Notes: generated by a model not told the origin, from the sequence alone. A stretch of DNA of 53,890 bases from Lachnospiraceae bacterium (GCA_017525525.1 JAFXSQ010000022.1:1-53890), one strand, 5' to 3'; positions 17,507-26,905 are shown, numbered from the stretch's first letter. Made by a program: numbers and translations.

Positions 17507-17592
17507 ACGCTGTCATATATCATGAGGTGAAGACTACCTCGACAAGAGTTTCTAAGTCTCGTCCGTAGTCACCATCATGATATATGCAGCGT
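17507..17592. repeat. long imperfect palindrome ahead of purF
   Basis: ACGCTG/CAGCGT, CATATATCATGA/TCATGATATATG, GGT/ACC and GACTAC/GTAGTC pair in order, with small bulges at T513, GAA529-531 and A574 (last three digits). An inner 27-base loop can itself pair (GAC/GTC, GAG/CTC). No T-tract follows, so it is not a terminator. It could be a small transposon-like insertion or a structured purF leader. It does not match the purine riboswitch consensus. Confidence 0.6.
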
Positions 17593-17636
17593 TTTGTGCG
17601 TTTGCAAAAAGACTACTAAACGATAGGAGAAACATT

Positions 17637-19013
17637 ATGGTAGATTGTGATAAGCTCCATGAAGAGTGCGGTGTGTTCGGGATATACTCGCCATCGGGGG
17701 CGCAGGTTGCGAAGGATATATATTACGGGTTGACGGCGTTGCAGCACCGTGGGCAGGAGTCTGCGGGCATGGCGGTGTCGGATACCCGGGGCGAGATGGG
17801 GAACATCTCCATGAAGAAGGAGATGGGACTTGTGAGTGAGGTATTCTCGAATGAGGATATCGAGAGACTGAAAGGCAATATCGGCGTCGGTCATGTGCGT
17901 TATTCCACGACCGGCGGAAGCAATGTAAGCAACGCCCAGCCCATAGCCATGAATTACATCAAGGGAAGCCTGGCGGTGGTCCATAACGGGAATATCGTGA
18001 ATGCCGAGGAAATAAAGCGTGAACAGCTATACCGCGGGCAGGCGCATTACACGACCTCGGACTCGGAGGTTTTGGCTTACGAGATAATCAGCGCCAGGGT
18101 GAACTCGGCTTCTATCGAGGAGGCTTGCATGCGCGCCTCCGCCAGGCTTAGGGGCGGCTTTGCAGTGATAGTCATGAGCCCGAGGAAGCTGGTAGCCATA
18201 AGGGATCCGTACGGGATAAAGCCACTCATACTCGGGAAGAGGGATGACACTTATATCATCGCGTCGGAGAGCGCAGCCATCAGCTCCGTGGGCGGTGAGG
18301 TGATAAGGGACATAGAGCCCGGTGAGCTTGTGTCGGTGACAAGCGAAGGCGTTAATTCAGACAAGAGCCTGTGTACCGGTAAGCGCGCGCACTGCATATT
18401 CGAGTACATTTACTTCGCAAGAAATGATTCGGTCATAGACGGCGTGGAGGTTCACGCCTCAAGGATAAATGCGGGTCGCGCCTTAGCGCAGAGGGACAAG
18501 GTGGATGCGGATATTGTTGCGGGAGTTCCGGACTCCGGGCTTGCGGCGGCCGAGGGATATGCGGTAGAGTCGGGCATCCCATTCAGGCTTATCTTTCACA
18601 AGAACAGCTATGTCGGACGAAGCTTTATCAAGCCCACGGACGAGGAGCGAAGAGCTGCGGTGGATATGAAGCTTGCGGTGATCAAGGAGACGGTAAAGGA
18701 CAAGAGGATAGTCCTGATCGACGATTCCATAGTGCGAGGGACCACCATGCGCAGGCTGATAGGCATGCTCAAGGGCGCCGGCGCAAAGGAGGTTCATGTG
18801 CGCATAAGCTCGCCGCCGTTCTTATATCCCTGTTACTACGGTACGGATGTTCACACGGCAAAGCAGCTTATCGCCTCGGAGCACTCCTATGAGGACATAC
18901 GGCAGAGCATAGGGGCGGATTCATTAAGCTATCTTAGGATAGAAGACTTTAAAACCATGGTCGGAGACCTGCCGCTCTGCACGGCGTGCTTCGACAACAA
19001 TTATCCGGTGTAG
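17637..19013 (+). CDS. purF: amidophosphoribosyltransferase
   Basis: A 458-residue glutamine PRPP amidotransferase, the first committed step of purine synthesis. A ten-residue propeptide precedes the nucleophilic Cys11 (HEECGVFG). HVRYSTTGGSN and the rest of the class II glutaminase follow. The PRTase domain has VLIDDSIVRGTT. Four cysteines in RAHCIFEY, PCYYGTD and LCTACF match the 4Fe-4S site of the Bacillus subtilis type. ATG 17637 lies seven bases after AGGAGA; the frame is open upstream from 17577 through the palindrome but without signal. Its position ties purine synthesis to glutamine supply. Confidence 0.95.
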   Translation: MVDCDKLHEECGVFGIYSPSGAQVAKDIYYGLTALQHRGQESAGMAVSDTRGEMGNISMKKEMGLVSEVFSNEDIERLKGNIGVGHVRYSTTGGSNVSNAQPIAMNYIKGSLAVVHNGNIVNAEEIKREQLYRGQAHYTTSDSEVLAYEIISARVNSASIEEACMRASARLRGGFAVIVMSPRKLVAIRDPYGIKPLILGKRDDTYIIASESAAISSVGGEVIRDIEPGELVSVTSEGVNSDKSLCTGKRAHCIFEYIYFARNDSVIDGVEVHASRINAGRALAQRDKVDADIVAGVPDSGLAAAEGYAVESGIPFRLIFHKNSYVGRSFIKPTDEERRAAVDMKLAVIKETVKDKRIVLIDDSIVRGTTMRRLIGMLKGAGAKEVHVRISSPPFLYPCYYGTDVHTAKQLIASEHSYEDIRQSIGADSLSYLRIEDFKTMVGDLPLCTACFDNNYPV

Positions 19014-19123
19014 GGATAACAGGAGGGGTTAACAGTCCCGCCGCAAAGCAGAGTTTTACTTAAAACCCTGTCTTGTGATGGGACTTTTTGTATGGTATTA
19101 TCTTGTGTAGAACAGGAGATGAA

Positions 19124-19185
19124 AAGATTCTTCGGGCTTTATTAAGCCCTCAGAATGACACATGTCACTCTGAGCAACAGGAAGA
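19124..19185. repeat. dispersed palindromic repeat (TTCGGGC family)
   Basis: AGATTCTTCGGGCTT, AAGCCCTCAGAATGACA and GTCACTCTGAGCAACAGGAAG resemble segments at 25308-25371, 34823-34948 and 39970-40163. Stems GGGCTT/AAGCCC and GACA/TGTC are visible. It lies 110 bases after purF. Confidence 0.6.
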
Positions 19186-19209
19186 GTTTTACTAAGGAGG
19201 GGGTAGCCT

Positions 19210-20385
19210 ATGAAAACAACCATGAATGACGGAAAGCTTGTAATTGCGCTTTCGGGAAGGCTTGACGCAAGCAATGCGAATGATATCGAAGCGGAAATAA
19301 TGGCAGCTGTAGCCGGGCATGAAAGCGATAAGATTTGTTTTGATTTTGAAGAGCTCGAATACATTTCCAGCGCCGGGCTTCGCGTGCTTATGAAGCTGCA
19401 GAAAAAATCGGCGCAGCGGATTGATATAATCAATGTTTCTAGAGATGTATATGAGATATTCGATACCACGGGCTTTACGGATATGTTCAATGTTAAGAAA
19501 GCCTATCGCAAAATAAGCGTGGACGGACTCGAGATAATCGGTACGGGCTTTTTCGGAACGGTGTACAGGCTTGACCGAGAAACTATTGTCAAGGTTTACA
19601 AGGGGCAGGACAGTATCCCGATGATTGAGAACGAAAAGAAGATGGCGCAAAAGGCGTTCCTTGCGGGAATACCGACTGCGATATCCTACGACATAGTAAA
19701 GGTCGGAGAGGATTATGGCTCGGTTTTTGAGCTTATCGACTCCCAGACCTTTAACGAGATGGCCAAAAATGAAGAGGAGCCTTTAGAGGATGTAATGCGC
19801 AGGTATACCGACCTTTTGAAGAAGGTTCATCAAACTGTGATGGAGCCGGGGGAGCTGCCCTCGTTCAAGGAGAGATTTCTGGATTATCTCGAGGTTATAA
19901 AGAAGCACCTGAAGGATGAACACTACGAAGGGCTAAAAAAGCTTCTTTCAGCCATGCCGGATGAGAACACTGTAGTTCACGGCGATATGCAGATGAAAAA
20001 CGTCATGAGCTCCGCAGACGAAGCTATGCTGATTGATATGGATACCATAGGGCTCGGCAATCCGGTCTTCGACCTTGCAGCTCTTTTTGTCACATATCAG
20101 GAATTCAGCGAGGACGATCCTGACAACCCCATGTATTTCCTGCAGATGCCGAACGAAAAGGTGGACCGGATATGGGAGCTGATCATACAATACTACTTCG
20201 ACTTCAAGGATGATAAGGAAAGATGCGACACAATGACAAAGATCAGACTTGTGGCAGGGATACGCTTCCTGTTCATTTTAGAGACCACAGATCTTAAAAA
20301 CAGCGATCTCGGCAGAAGAAGGATAGAGCACACGATAGAGCATTTCGATGAACTGCTGGGGACAGTGGATAGTTTGGAGATATAA
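19210..20385 (+). CDS. STAS domain fused to an APH-like small-molecule kinase
   Basis: A 391-residue fusion. Residues 1-100 are an anti-sigma-factor-antagonist STAS domain (VIALSGRLDASNANDIE, then YISSAGLRVLMKL, where Ser53 corresponds to the serine phosphorylated in SpoIIAA). Residues 110-385 are an aminoglycoside-phosphotransferase-like kinase: a short glycine loop GTGFFGTVYRL, Lys in ETIVKVYKG, catalytic HGDMQMKNVM (His257) and metal-binding LIDMDTI. The kinase substrate is unknown; it may not be an antibiotic. GGAGG precedes ATG 19210. It is placed between purF and gltB and shares neither start nor stop with them. Confidence 0.8.
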   Translation: MKTTMNDGKLVIALSGRLDASNANDIEAEIMAAVAGHESDKICFDFEELEYISSAGLRVLMKLQKKSAQRIDIINVSRDVYEIFDTTGFTDMFNVKKAYRKISVDGLEIIGTGFFGTVYRLDRETIVKVYKGQDSIPMIENEKKMAQKAFLAGIPTAISYDIVKVGEDYGSVFELIDSQTFNEMAKNEEEPLEDVMRRYTDLLKKVHQTVMEPGELPSFKERFLDYLEVIKKHLKDEHYEGLKKLLSAMPDENTVVHGDMQMKNVMSSADEAMLIDMDTIGLGNPVFDLAALFVTYQEFSEDDPDNPMYFLQMPNEKVDRIWELIIQYYFDFKDDKERCDTMTKIRLVAGIRFLFILETTDLKNSDLGRRRIEHTIEHFDELLGTVDSLEI

Positions 20386-20397
20386 AACGAGAGGCCT

Positions 20398-20511
20398 ATG
20401 TTACTCGGTGAAATGCCGCTCAAGAAACTATCCAAGGAGGAAAAGATCATTCCTGCTGAGGAGAAGGTTGAGTATGAAGCTGAGGCTGTAAAAGAAAAGA
20501 AAAAGAAGTAA
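20398..20511 (+). CDS. possible 37-residue charged small protein
   Basis: ATG 20398 opens a short frame beginning MLLGEMPLKKLSKEEK and ending in AEAVKEKKKK before TAA at 20509. A weak GAGAGG lies just upstream. It follows the STAS-kinase stop by 12 bases and ends eight bases before the gltB -35 box. High Lys and Glu content and correct spacing make it credible, but no family is recognised. Confidence 0.4.
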   Translation: MLLGEMPLKKLSKEEKIIPAEEKVEYEAEAVKEKKKK

Positions 20512-20519
20512 AAATCAGC

Positions 20520-20547
20520 TTGACATTTCGATTAAAAGGCGTATACT
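20520..20547 (+). promoter_or_regulatory. gltB promoter
   Basis: TTGACA at 20520-20525 and TATACT at 20542-20547 with 16-base spacing. Transcription should begin near 20554, exactly where the first antiterminator hairpin begins. Confidence 0.8.
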
Positions 20548-20554
20548 TGTCTTG

Positions 20555-20637
20555 ATGTGCAAAGAGGCACGTATGTTTTTATATTGAATTTGAGGCAATG
20601 GCGCTTCAGGCTTTAAAAGCTTGAAGTGCCTTTTTTT
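20555..20637 (+). promoter_or_regulatory. gltB leader: two-hairpin ANTAR antiterminator and terminator
   Basis: First hairpin GTGC-AAAGAG-GCAC (20557-20570, two more pairs outside) and second hairpin GAGGC-AATGGC-GCTTC (20592-20607) both have AxxGxx hexaloops. GGCGCTTCA at 20600-20608 can instead pair with TGAAGTGCC at 20622-20630, followed by seven T, as an intrinsic terminator. This is the cleanest ANTAR target in the window and lies 115 bases before the gltB start. Confidence 0.85.
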
Positions 20638-20682
20638 ATGCGCAGGGGCACCGAGATGTAGATGTCAGCTAAAGCTGACCGG
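20638..20682. repeat. dispersed palindromic repeat, copy 2
   Basis: Identical over 45 bases to 11483-11527. Here an outer stem GGGGCACC/GGTGCCCC (20645-20652 with 20681-20688) is complete. A separate hairpin CGAACAGGT/ACCTGTTCG follows at 20694-20724. Both lie in the gltB leader between the terminator and the ribosome-binding site. Confidence 0.85.
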
Positions 20683-20751
20683 TGCCCCGCGCGCGAACAG
20701 GTTTCGACTTCGTCGACCTGTTCGAAAGAAGTTTTGAAGGAGGAACATGAG

Positions 20752-23700
20752 ATGAAACTTGAAGAGGTTCAGCAGCGTGGCCTTTATAATCCGCAGTTTG
20801 AGCATGATAACTGTGGTATAGGCGCGATAATCAGAGTGGACGGAAGGGCTGACCACGGAATAGTGGCAGATGCTCTTTCAATAGTCGAGAACTTAGAGCA
20901 CAGAGCAGGTAAGGATGCGGAAGGAAAGACCGGTGACGGTGTAGGTATACTTACGCAGATCCCGCACAAGTTCTTAAAGAAGAAGCTTAAGTCCGAAGGC
21001 GTGACACTTCCCGAGAAGAGGGGCTACGGCGTAGGCGTGTTCTTCTTCCCTGCAGACGAATTAAAGCTCAGACAGGCTATGTCCATGTTCGAGATCATCG
21101 TGAGAAAGGCCGGCCTTTCGATCATTTGCTGGAGAAAGGTGGACATCGCTCCTGAGGTTTTAGGCAGCAAGGCAAGAGAGTGCATGCCGGATATCAGACA
21201 GGTATTCATCGAGCGTCCTTCGGGCTGCGAAACCGACCTCGACTTTGACAGAAAGCTTTATCTTATAAGAAGAGAGTTTGAGCTCTCAAATGTGGACACC
21301 TACGTTCCTTCTCTTTCCTGCAGGACCATAGTTTATAAAGGCATGTTCCTTGTGGGACAGCTTCGTACCTTCTTTACCGACTTAAACGACAAGGATTATG
21401 AGTCTGCCATAGCCATGGTACACTCGAGATTTTCAACAAATACAAACCCGAGCTGGAACCGCGCTCACCCGAACCGTCTTATGGTTCACAACGGCGAGAT
21501 TAATACCATAAAGGGAAATGCGGACAAGATGCTTGCCCGTGAGGAGACCATGCATACCAATGCGTTCTCCGAGGAGGACATGACCAAGGTGCTTCCGGTT
21601 ATCTTAAGCAGCGGTTCGGACTCGGCTATGCTGGATAACACCCTTGAGTTTTTATACATGAGCGGCATGGAGCTTCCGCTTGCGGCCATGATCGCAATCC
21701 CCGAGCCCTGGGCTCACAACGAGACCTTGTCCCGTGAGGAGAGGGACTTCTACCAGTACTACGCAACCATGATGGAGCCCTGGGACGGCCCTGCTTCCAT
21801 CCTTTTCTCCGACGGAGATGTGATGGGCGCAATCCTTGACAGGAACGGCCTGAGGCCTTCGAGATACTATGTGACCGACGACGGAAGGCTTATCCTTTCA
21901 TCGGAGGTTGGAGTGCTCGAGATAGACGAGAGCCACATTTTGAAGAAGGAGAGGTTGCACCCCGGCAAGATGCTTCTTGTGGATACGATCAACAAGAAGA
22001 TTATGTATGATGAGGAAATAAAAGAAAAATATGCCAAGAAGGAGCCGTACGGTGAGTGGCTTGACAGCAACCTGCTTGAGCTTCGCGATATCAAGATTCC
22101 GAACATCAAGGTTCCTTCATATAATGATGAGCAGAGAAAGAGACTCTTAAAGGCCTTCGGCTACAGTTACGAGAATTACTACAATGGCATAAGAAATATG
22201 GCATTGAACGGTATAGAGCCGATAGGCGCGATGGGCGTGGATATCCCGCTTGCCGTTCTTTCGGACAAGTACCAGCCGTTGTTCTACTACTTTAAGCAGC
22301 TCTTCGCGCAGGTTACAAACCCGCCGATTGATGCCGAGAGAGAGAAGATTGTTACATCGAGATCTGTCTATGTGGGCAAGCACGGCAACCTCTTAGAGGA
22401 AAAGCCGGAGAACTGCCACGTATTAAAGATACACAATCCGATACTTACTGACCTTGACCTCCTTAAGATCGCGAACATGAAGAAGGACGGCTTCAAGGTA
22501 GCCAAGGTTTCAACCCTTTACTACAAGGGCACTCCGATGAAGAGAGTTATAGATCATCTTTTTGTAGAGGTTGACAGGGCCTACAAGGAGGGCGCAAGCA
22601 TACTGATCCTTTCCGACAGAGGCGTGGACGAAAACCATGTTGCCATTCCCTCACTGCTTGCAACCGCAGCGGTTCACAAGCATCTTGTAGACACAAGAAA
22701 ATGTACCGCCATGTCACTCATTTTAGAGACAGGCGAGCCCAGAGAGGTGCACCATTTTGCGACGCTTCTCGGTTTTGGAGCTTCGGCAGTCAATCCGTAT
22801 CTTGCACATTCTGCAATCGGCAAGCTTGTGGATGAAGGATTGCTTGAGAAGGATTATTATGCAGCTGTTGAAGATTATGACTATGCCATTTTAAACGGCA
22901 TAGTCAAGATTGCTTCGAAGATGGGAATCTCGACCATACAGTCATATCAGGGCTCGAAGATATTTGAGGCCATAGGTATAGCCGAGGATGTGATAAATGA
23001 ATACTTTACGGGCACGGTAAGCCGCGTGGGCGGTATCGGCCTCGATGATATAGGACGTGCTACGGATGAGCAGCACAGCAGAGCGTTTGATCCCCTCGGA
23101 CAGAATACCGACCTTGAGCTTACGGCTGTCGGAAGACACAAGGCAAGAAGCCAGGGCGAGAACCACCGTTACAATCCGAAGACTATACACATGCTTCAGC
23201 TTGCAACAAGGATAGGCAGCTATGAGAGGTTCAAGGATTACACCGCCATGGTCGATGCAGAGGAGACCGGCTACTTGAGAAGCCTTATGGATTTCAATTA
23301 TCCGGAGGCCGGAATACCGATAGATGAGGTTGAGAGTGCGGCAGAGATAGTTAAGAGATTTAAGACCGGCGCCATGTCCTACGGCTCAATATCCGAGGAG
23401 GCTCACCAGACCTTAGCCATAGCCATGAATCATCTTCACGGTAAGTCAAACAGCGGTGAGGGCGGTGAAAGCGATGAGAGAATTGCTTCGGCCGGTACGG
23501 ACCACGACAGAAGCTCAGCTATAAAGCAGGTGGCGAGCGGACGCTTCGGCGTAACAAGCAGATACTTAGTAAGCGCAAAGGAAATCCAGATAAAGATGGC
23601 CCAGGGCGCAAAGCCCGGTGAGGGCGGACATCTTCCGGGCAGGAAGGTGTATCCGTGGATAGCGAAGACAAGACACTCAACTCCGGGCGTGAGCTTAATC

Positions 23701-25296
23701 TCTCCGCCGCCGCACCATGACATCTATTCTATAGAGGATTTGGCGCAGCTTATCTACGACCTTAAGAATGCGAACAAGAATGCAAGAATATCCGTAAAGC
23801 TTGTGTCGGAGGCGGGAGTGGGAACCGTTGCGGCAGGTGTTGCAAAGGCCGGAGCGCAGGTAATACTTGTGTCGGGCTACGACGGAGGAACCGGCGCGGC
23901 GCCGCTTTCATCGATACACAATGCGGGACTTCCCTGGGAGCTCGGACTTGCGGAGACACACCAGACACTCCTTGCCAACGGCCTCAGAAATCAGGTTGTT
24001 ATAGAGACGGACGGAAAGCTTATGAGCGGACGTGACGTGGCTATAGCTGCAATCCTCGGCGCGGAGGAGTTCGGCTTTGCAACAGCTCCCCTTGTAACTA
24101 TGGGATGTGTGATGATGAGGGTATGCCACCAGGATACCTGCCCGATGGGCGTTGCCACACAGAACCCTGAGCTTAGAAAACGTTTTATCGGAAAGCCTGA
24201 GTATGTGGAGAACTTCATGCTTTTTGTAGCAGAGGAGTTGAGGGAGTACATGGCTAAGCTCGGCGTGAGAAGCATAGACGAGCTTGTGGGAAGAACAGAC
24301 CTGATTAAGGTTAAGGACGAATTAAATGATAACGAGGAGAGGCTTGACTTAAAGCGCATCCTTATGGATGTATCAAAGATAGACCGCGAGCAGCAGACCT
24401 TCCATCCGGAGCTTGCCTATGACTTTAAGCTTGAGACCACGAAGGACGAGAGCGTGCTGTTAAAGTCGAAGGAGATAAAGCAGGCTATAGAGAAGGGCAC
24501 GAACGCAACGGTTGATATCAGGCTTTCAAATACAGACAGAACCTTCGGAACCCTGCTCGGCGCACAGATTACCAGAAAGCATCCAGAGGGCATGAGTGAG
24601 GACGCCATCACCGTGAACTGCACGGGAGCCGGCGGACAGAGCTTCGGCGCATTTATCCCCAAGGGACTTACGCTTGATTTGACCGGTGACAGCAACGACT
24701 ACTTCGGTAAGGGACTTTCGGGCGGAAAGCTTATAGTCAAGGCTCCGGCTAACGCAGCCTACGATCCCGAGGAGAATATCATAATCGGAAATGTAGCGCT
24801 CTACGGCGCAACCTCCGGTGAGGCCTTCATAGCAGGTATGGCAGGCGAGCGTTTCTGCATAAGGAACTCCGGCGCAACGGCAGTTGTCGAGGGTGTCGGA
24901 GAACACGGATGCGAGTACATGACCGGCGGTATAGCGGTTATCTTAGGACCGACGGGCAAGAACTTTGCGGCGGGTATGAGCGGCGGAGTTGCTTACGTGC
25001 TCGACGATGAGAACAAGCTCTACAGGAACCTGAACAAGCAGCTTGTGGACATGGAGAGCGTGGAGCTTAAGAAAGATAAAGAGGACTTAAAGACTATCAT
25101 AGAAAAGCATGTGGCTGCGACAGGCTCAGCAAAGGGAAAGAAGATACTTGAGAATTTTGACGAATACGTTAGACACTTCAAGAAGATCATCCCTGCGGAT
25201 TACAAGGAGATGATGAAGCTCATCGCCAAGAACGAAGAGCAGGGTATGAGCCGCGAGCAGGCACAGATAGAAGCGTTTACTGAGTTAGTGGGTTAG
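20752..25296 (+). CDS. gltB: glutamate synthase large subunit
   Basis: A 1,514-residue NADPH-type glutamate synthase alpha subunit, full length. It takes the amide nitrogen of glutamine and transfers it to 2-oxoglutarate. A 20-residue propeptide precedes the nucleophilic Cys21 (HDNCGIGAI). The class II glutaminase, the central domain, and the FMN synthase domain (GEGGESDERIASAG, AKPGEGGHLPGRKV) follow in order. The 3Fe-4S cysteines are in CHQDTCPMGVA, and a GXGXG-rich beta-helix forms the end. ATG 20752 has AAGGAGG eight to fourteen bases upstream. The ANTAR leader before it should make expression respond to nitrogen state. Confidence 0.95.
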   Translation: MKLEEVQQRGLYNPQFEHDNCGIGAIIRVDGRADHGIVADALSIVENLEHRAGKDAEGKTGDGVGILTQIPHKFLKKKLKSEGVTLPEKRGYGVGVFFFPADELKLRQAMSMFEIIVRKAGLSIICWRKVDIAPEVLGSKARECMPDIRQVFIERPSGCETDLDFDRKLYLIRREFELSNVDTYVPSLSCRTIVYKGMFLVGQLRTFFTDLNDKDYESAIAMVHSRFSTNTNPSWNRAHPNRLMVHNGEINTIKGNADKMLAREETMHTNAFSEEDMTKVLPVILSSGSDSAMLDNTLEFLYMSGMELPLAAMIAIPEPWAHNETLSREERDFYQYYATMMEPWDGPASILFSDGDVMGAILDRNGLRPSRYYVTDDGRLILSSEVGVLEIDESHILKKERLHPGKMLLVDTINKKIMYDEEIKEKYAKKEPYGEWLDSNLLELRDIKIPNIKVPSYNDEQRKRLLKAFGYSYENYYNGIRNMALNGIEPIGAMGVDIPLAVLSDKYQPLFYYFKQLFAQVTNPPIDAEREKIVTSRSVYVGKHGNLLEEKPENCHVLKIHNPILTDLDLLKIANMKKDGFKVAKVSTLYYKGTPMKRVIDHLFVEVDRAYKEGASILILSDRGVDENHVAIPSLLATAAVHKHLVDTRKCTAMSLILETGEPREVHHFATLLGFGASAVNPYLAHSAIGKLVDEGLLEKDYYAAVEDYDYAILNGIVKIASKMGISTIQSYQGSKIFEAIGIAEDVINEYFTGTVSRVGGIGLDDIGRATDEQHSRAFDPLGQNTDLELTAVGRHKARSQGENHRYNPKTIHMLQLATRIGSYERFKDYTAMVDAEETGYLRSLMDFNYPEAGIPIDEVESAAEIVKRFKTGAMSYGSISEEAHQTLAIAMNHLHGKSNSGEGGESDERIASAGTDHDRSSAIKQVASGRFGVTSRYLVSAKEIQIKMAQGAKPGEGGHLPGRKVYPWIAKTRHSTPGVSLISPPPHHDIYSIEDLAQLIYDLKNANKNARISVKLVSEAGVGTVAAGVAKAGAQVILVSGYDGGTGAAPLSSIHNAGLPWELGLAETHQTLLANGLRNQVVIETDGKLMSGRDVAIAAILGAEEFGFATAPLVTMGCVMMRVCHQDTCPMGVATQNPELRKRFIGKPEYVENFMLFVAEELREYMAKLGVRSIDELVGRTDLIKVKDELNDNEERLDLKRILMDVSKIDREQQTFHPELAYDFKLETTKDESVLLKSKEIKQAIEKGTNATVDIRLSNTDRTFGTLLGAQITRKHPEGMSEDAITVNCTGAGGQSFGAFIPKGLTLDLTGDSNDYFGKGLSGGKLIVKAPANAAYDPEENIIIGNVALYGATSGEAFIAGMAGERFCIRNSGATAVVEGVGEHGCEYMTGGIAVILGPTGKNFAAGMSGGVAYVLDDENKLYRNLNKQLVDMESVELKKDKEDLKTIIEKHVAATGSAKGKKILENFDEYVRHFKKIIPADYKEMMKLIAKNEEQGMSREQAQIEAFTELVG

Positions 25297-25307
25297 CAAA
25301 AAAGAAA

Positions 25308-25371
25308 GATCCTTCGCTTCGCTCAGGATGACATCGTGTCATTCTGAGGGCGTTAGCCCGAAGAATCTTAA
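25308..25371. repeat. dispersed palindromic repeat between gltB and gltD
   Basis: Contains CCTTCGCTTCGCTCAGGATG, then CATTCTGAGGGCGTTAGCCC and GAAGAATC. Its arms pair loosely across the unit (AGATCCTTCG with CGAAGAATCT). Related stretches occur at 19124, 34823 and 39970. It fills most of the 92-base gap between gltB and gltD. Confidence 0.65.
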
Positions 25372-25388
25372 ATTGGAGGAATACTATA

Positions 25389-26873
25389 ATGGGAAAACCG
25401 ACAGGCTTTTTGGAATATGAGAGAATGGACGGCCCGGTTGTTAAAGAGGCCGACAGAGTAAAGAACTTTAACGAATTCCACGGGCTCCTTCCTAAGGAGA
25501 AGCAGTGCGAGCAGGCGGGAAGATGCATGGATTGCGGTGTGCCCTTCTGCCAGGCGGGACTTATGATAGCAGGCATGGCTTCGGGCTGCCCGCTTCACAA
25601 TCTGGTTCCCGAGGTCAACGACCTTGTCTACAGAGGCAATCTTGAGCAGGCCTATACAAGACTTGCCATCACACACAGCTTCCCGGAGTTTACTTCGAGA
25701 GTATGTCCGGCGCTTTGCGAGGCGGCCTGCACCTGCGGGCTTCATGCTGCGCCGGTTGCAACAAAAGAAAATGAGAAGACGGTAATAGAGTATGCATATG
25801 AGAACGGACTTGTAACTGAGCCGGTGCCGGCATCCAGAACAGGCAAGAGGGTAGCGGTTGTGGGAAGCGGACCTTCGGGACTTGCGGCTGCCCAGCTTCT
25901 TAACAGAAGAGGCCATGACGTGACCGTGTTCGAGAGAAATGACAGGGTAGGCGGACTGCTTAGATACGGTATCCCTAACATGAAGCTTGACAAGAGCGTG
26001 ATAGACAGGCGCGTGAAGCTCATGGAGGAAGCGGGAGTAAAGTTTGAAGTCAATGCGGATGTGGGCAATACTATCAGCGCAGACAAATTGTCTAACGAGT
26101 TCGACGCTGTGATACTTTGCTGTGGCGCATCTAACCCGAGAGATATTAAGGCCCCCGGAAGGGACGCGTCCGGCATATACTTTGCGGTTGATTTCTTAGG
26201 ACAGGTTACGAAGAAGCTGCTTGACAGTGAGTTTAAGAGCTTCCCTTACGAGATGGCCAAGAATAAGGATGTTGTGGTTATCGGTGGCGGTGACACGGGT
26301 AATGACTGTGTCGGTACCTGCATAAGGCTCGGCGCAAAGAGCGTAACACAGCTCGAGATGATGCCTAAGCCGCCCGAAGCAAGAATGGATTCAAATCCAT
26401 GGCCCGAATGGCCGAAGGTCTTAAAGACCGATTATGGCCAGGAAGAGGCTATATGGAAGTTCGGCGAGGATCCGAGAGTATATCAGACAACGGTCAAGGA
26501 ATTCATAAAGGATGAGAACGGAGCATTGAAGGAGCTTGTGCTTGTGTCCCTCGAGCCGAAGAAGGATGAGAAGACAGGCAGGATGAACATGGTACCGGTT
26601 GAGGGTTCGGAGAGAACAATCCCGGCTCAGCTAGTTCTTATAGCGGCAGGCTTCCTCGGAAGCGAAAGCTATGTCACCGAGGCCTTCAAGGTTGAGGTGG
26701 ACGGAAGAACTAACGTGAAGACCGCTCCCGGAGCGCACGCTTCATCGAAGGAAAAGATCTACACCGCTGGCGACATGCACAGAGGACAGTCCTTAGTTGT
26801 ATGGGCTATAGCCGAGGGCCGTGAAGCGGCAAAAGAGGTTGACAGGGATCTGATGGGCTACACCAATCTATAG
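25389..26873 (+). CDS. gltD: glutamate synthase small subunit
   Basis: A 494-residue beta subunit that passes electrons from NADPH through FAD and 4Fe-4S clusters to GltB. Cluster cysteines lie in CMDCGVPFC and CPALCEAACTCG in the first 115 residues. VVGSGPSGLAAAQLLNRRGH is the FAD Rossmann motif, VVVIGGGDTGNDCVGTC binds NADPH, and YTAGDMHRGQSLVVWAIAEG closes the flavin site. Ribosome-binding site TTGGAGGAA precedes ATG 25389. It probably shares the gltB transcript. Confidence 0.95.
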   Translation: MGKPTGFLEYERMDGPVVKEADRVKNFNEFHGLLPKEKQCEQAGRCMDCGVPFCQAGLMIAGMASGCPLHNLVPEVNDLVYRGNLEQAYTRLAITHSFPEFTSRVCPALCEAACTCGLHAAPVATKENEKTVIEYAYENGLVTEPVPASRTGKRVAVVGSGPSGLAAAQLLNRRGHDVTVFERNDRVGGLLRYGIPNMKLDKSVIDRRVKLMEEAGVKFEVNADVGNTISADKLSNEFDAVILCCGASNPRDIKAPGRDASGIYFAVDFLGQVTKKLLDSEFKSFPYEMAKNKDVVVIGGGDTGNDCVGTCIRLGAKSVTQLEMMPKPPEARMDSNPWPEWPKVLKTDYGQEEAIWKFGEDPRVYQTTVKEFIKDENGALKELVLVSLEPKKDEKTGRMNMVPVEGSERTIPAQLVLIAAGFLGSESYVTEAFKVEVDGRTNVKTAPGAHASSKEKIYTAGDMHRGQSLVVWAIAEGREAAKEVDRDLMGYTNL

Positions 26874-26905
26874 TGCACCAGGGTTATAAATAATCGGAGG
26901 ATACT

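Noticed and set aside
17507-17592. Purine riboswitch before purF
   Set aside because: AGTTTCTA and CCGTA are present, but the order and spacing of the conserved core and the ligand-pocket bases do not fit the purine aptamer.
17577-17636. An earlier in-frame ATG for PurF
   Set aside because: It would add 20 residues ahead of the propeptide, starts inside the palindrome and has no ribosome-binding site, whereas AGGAGA serves ATG 17637 and sets the Cys at residue 11.
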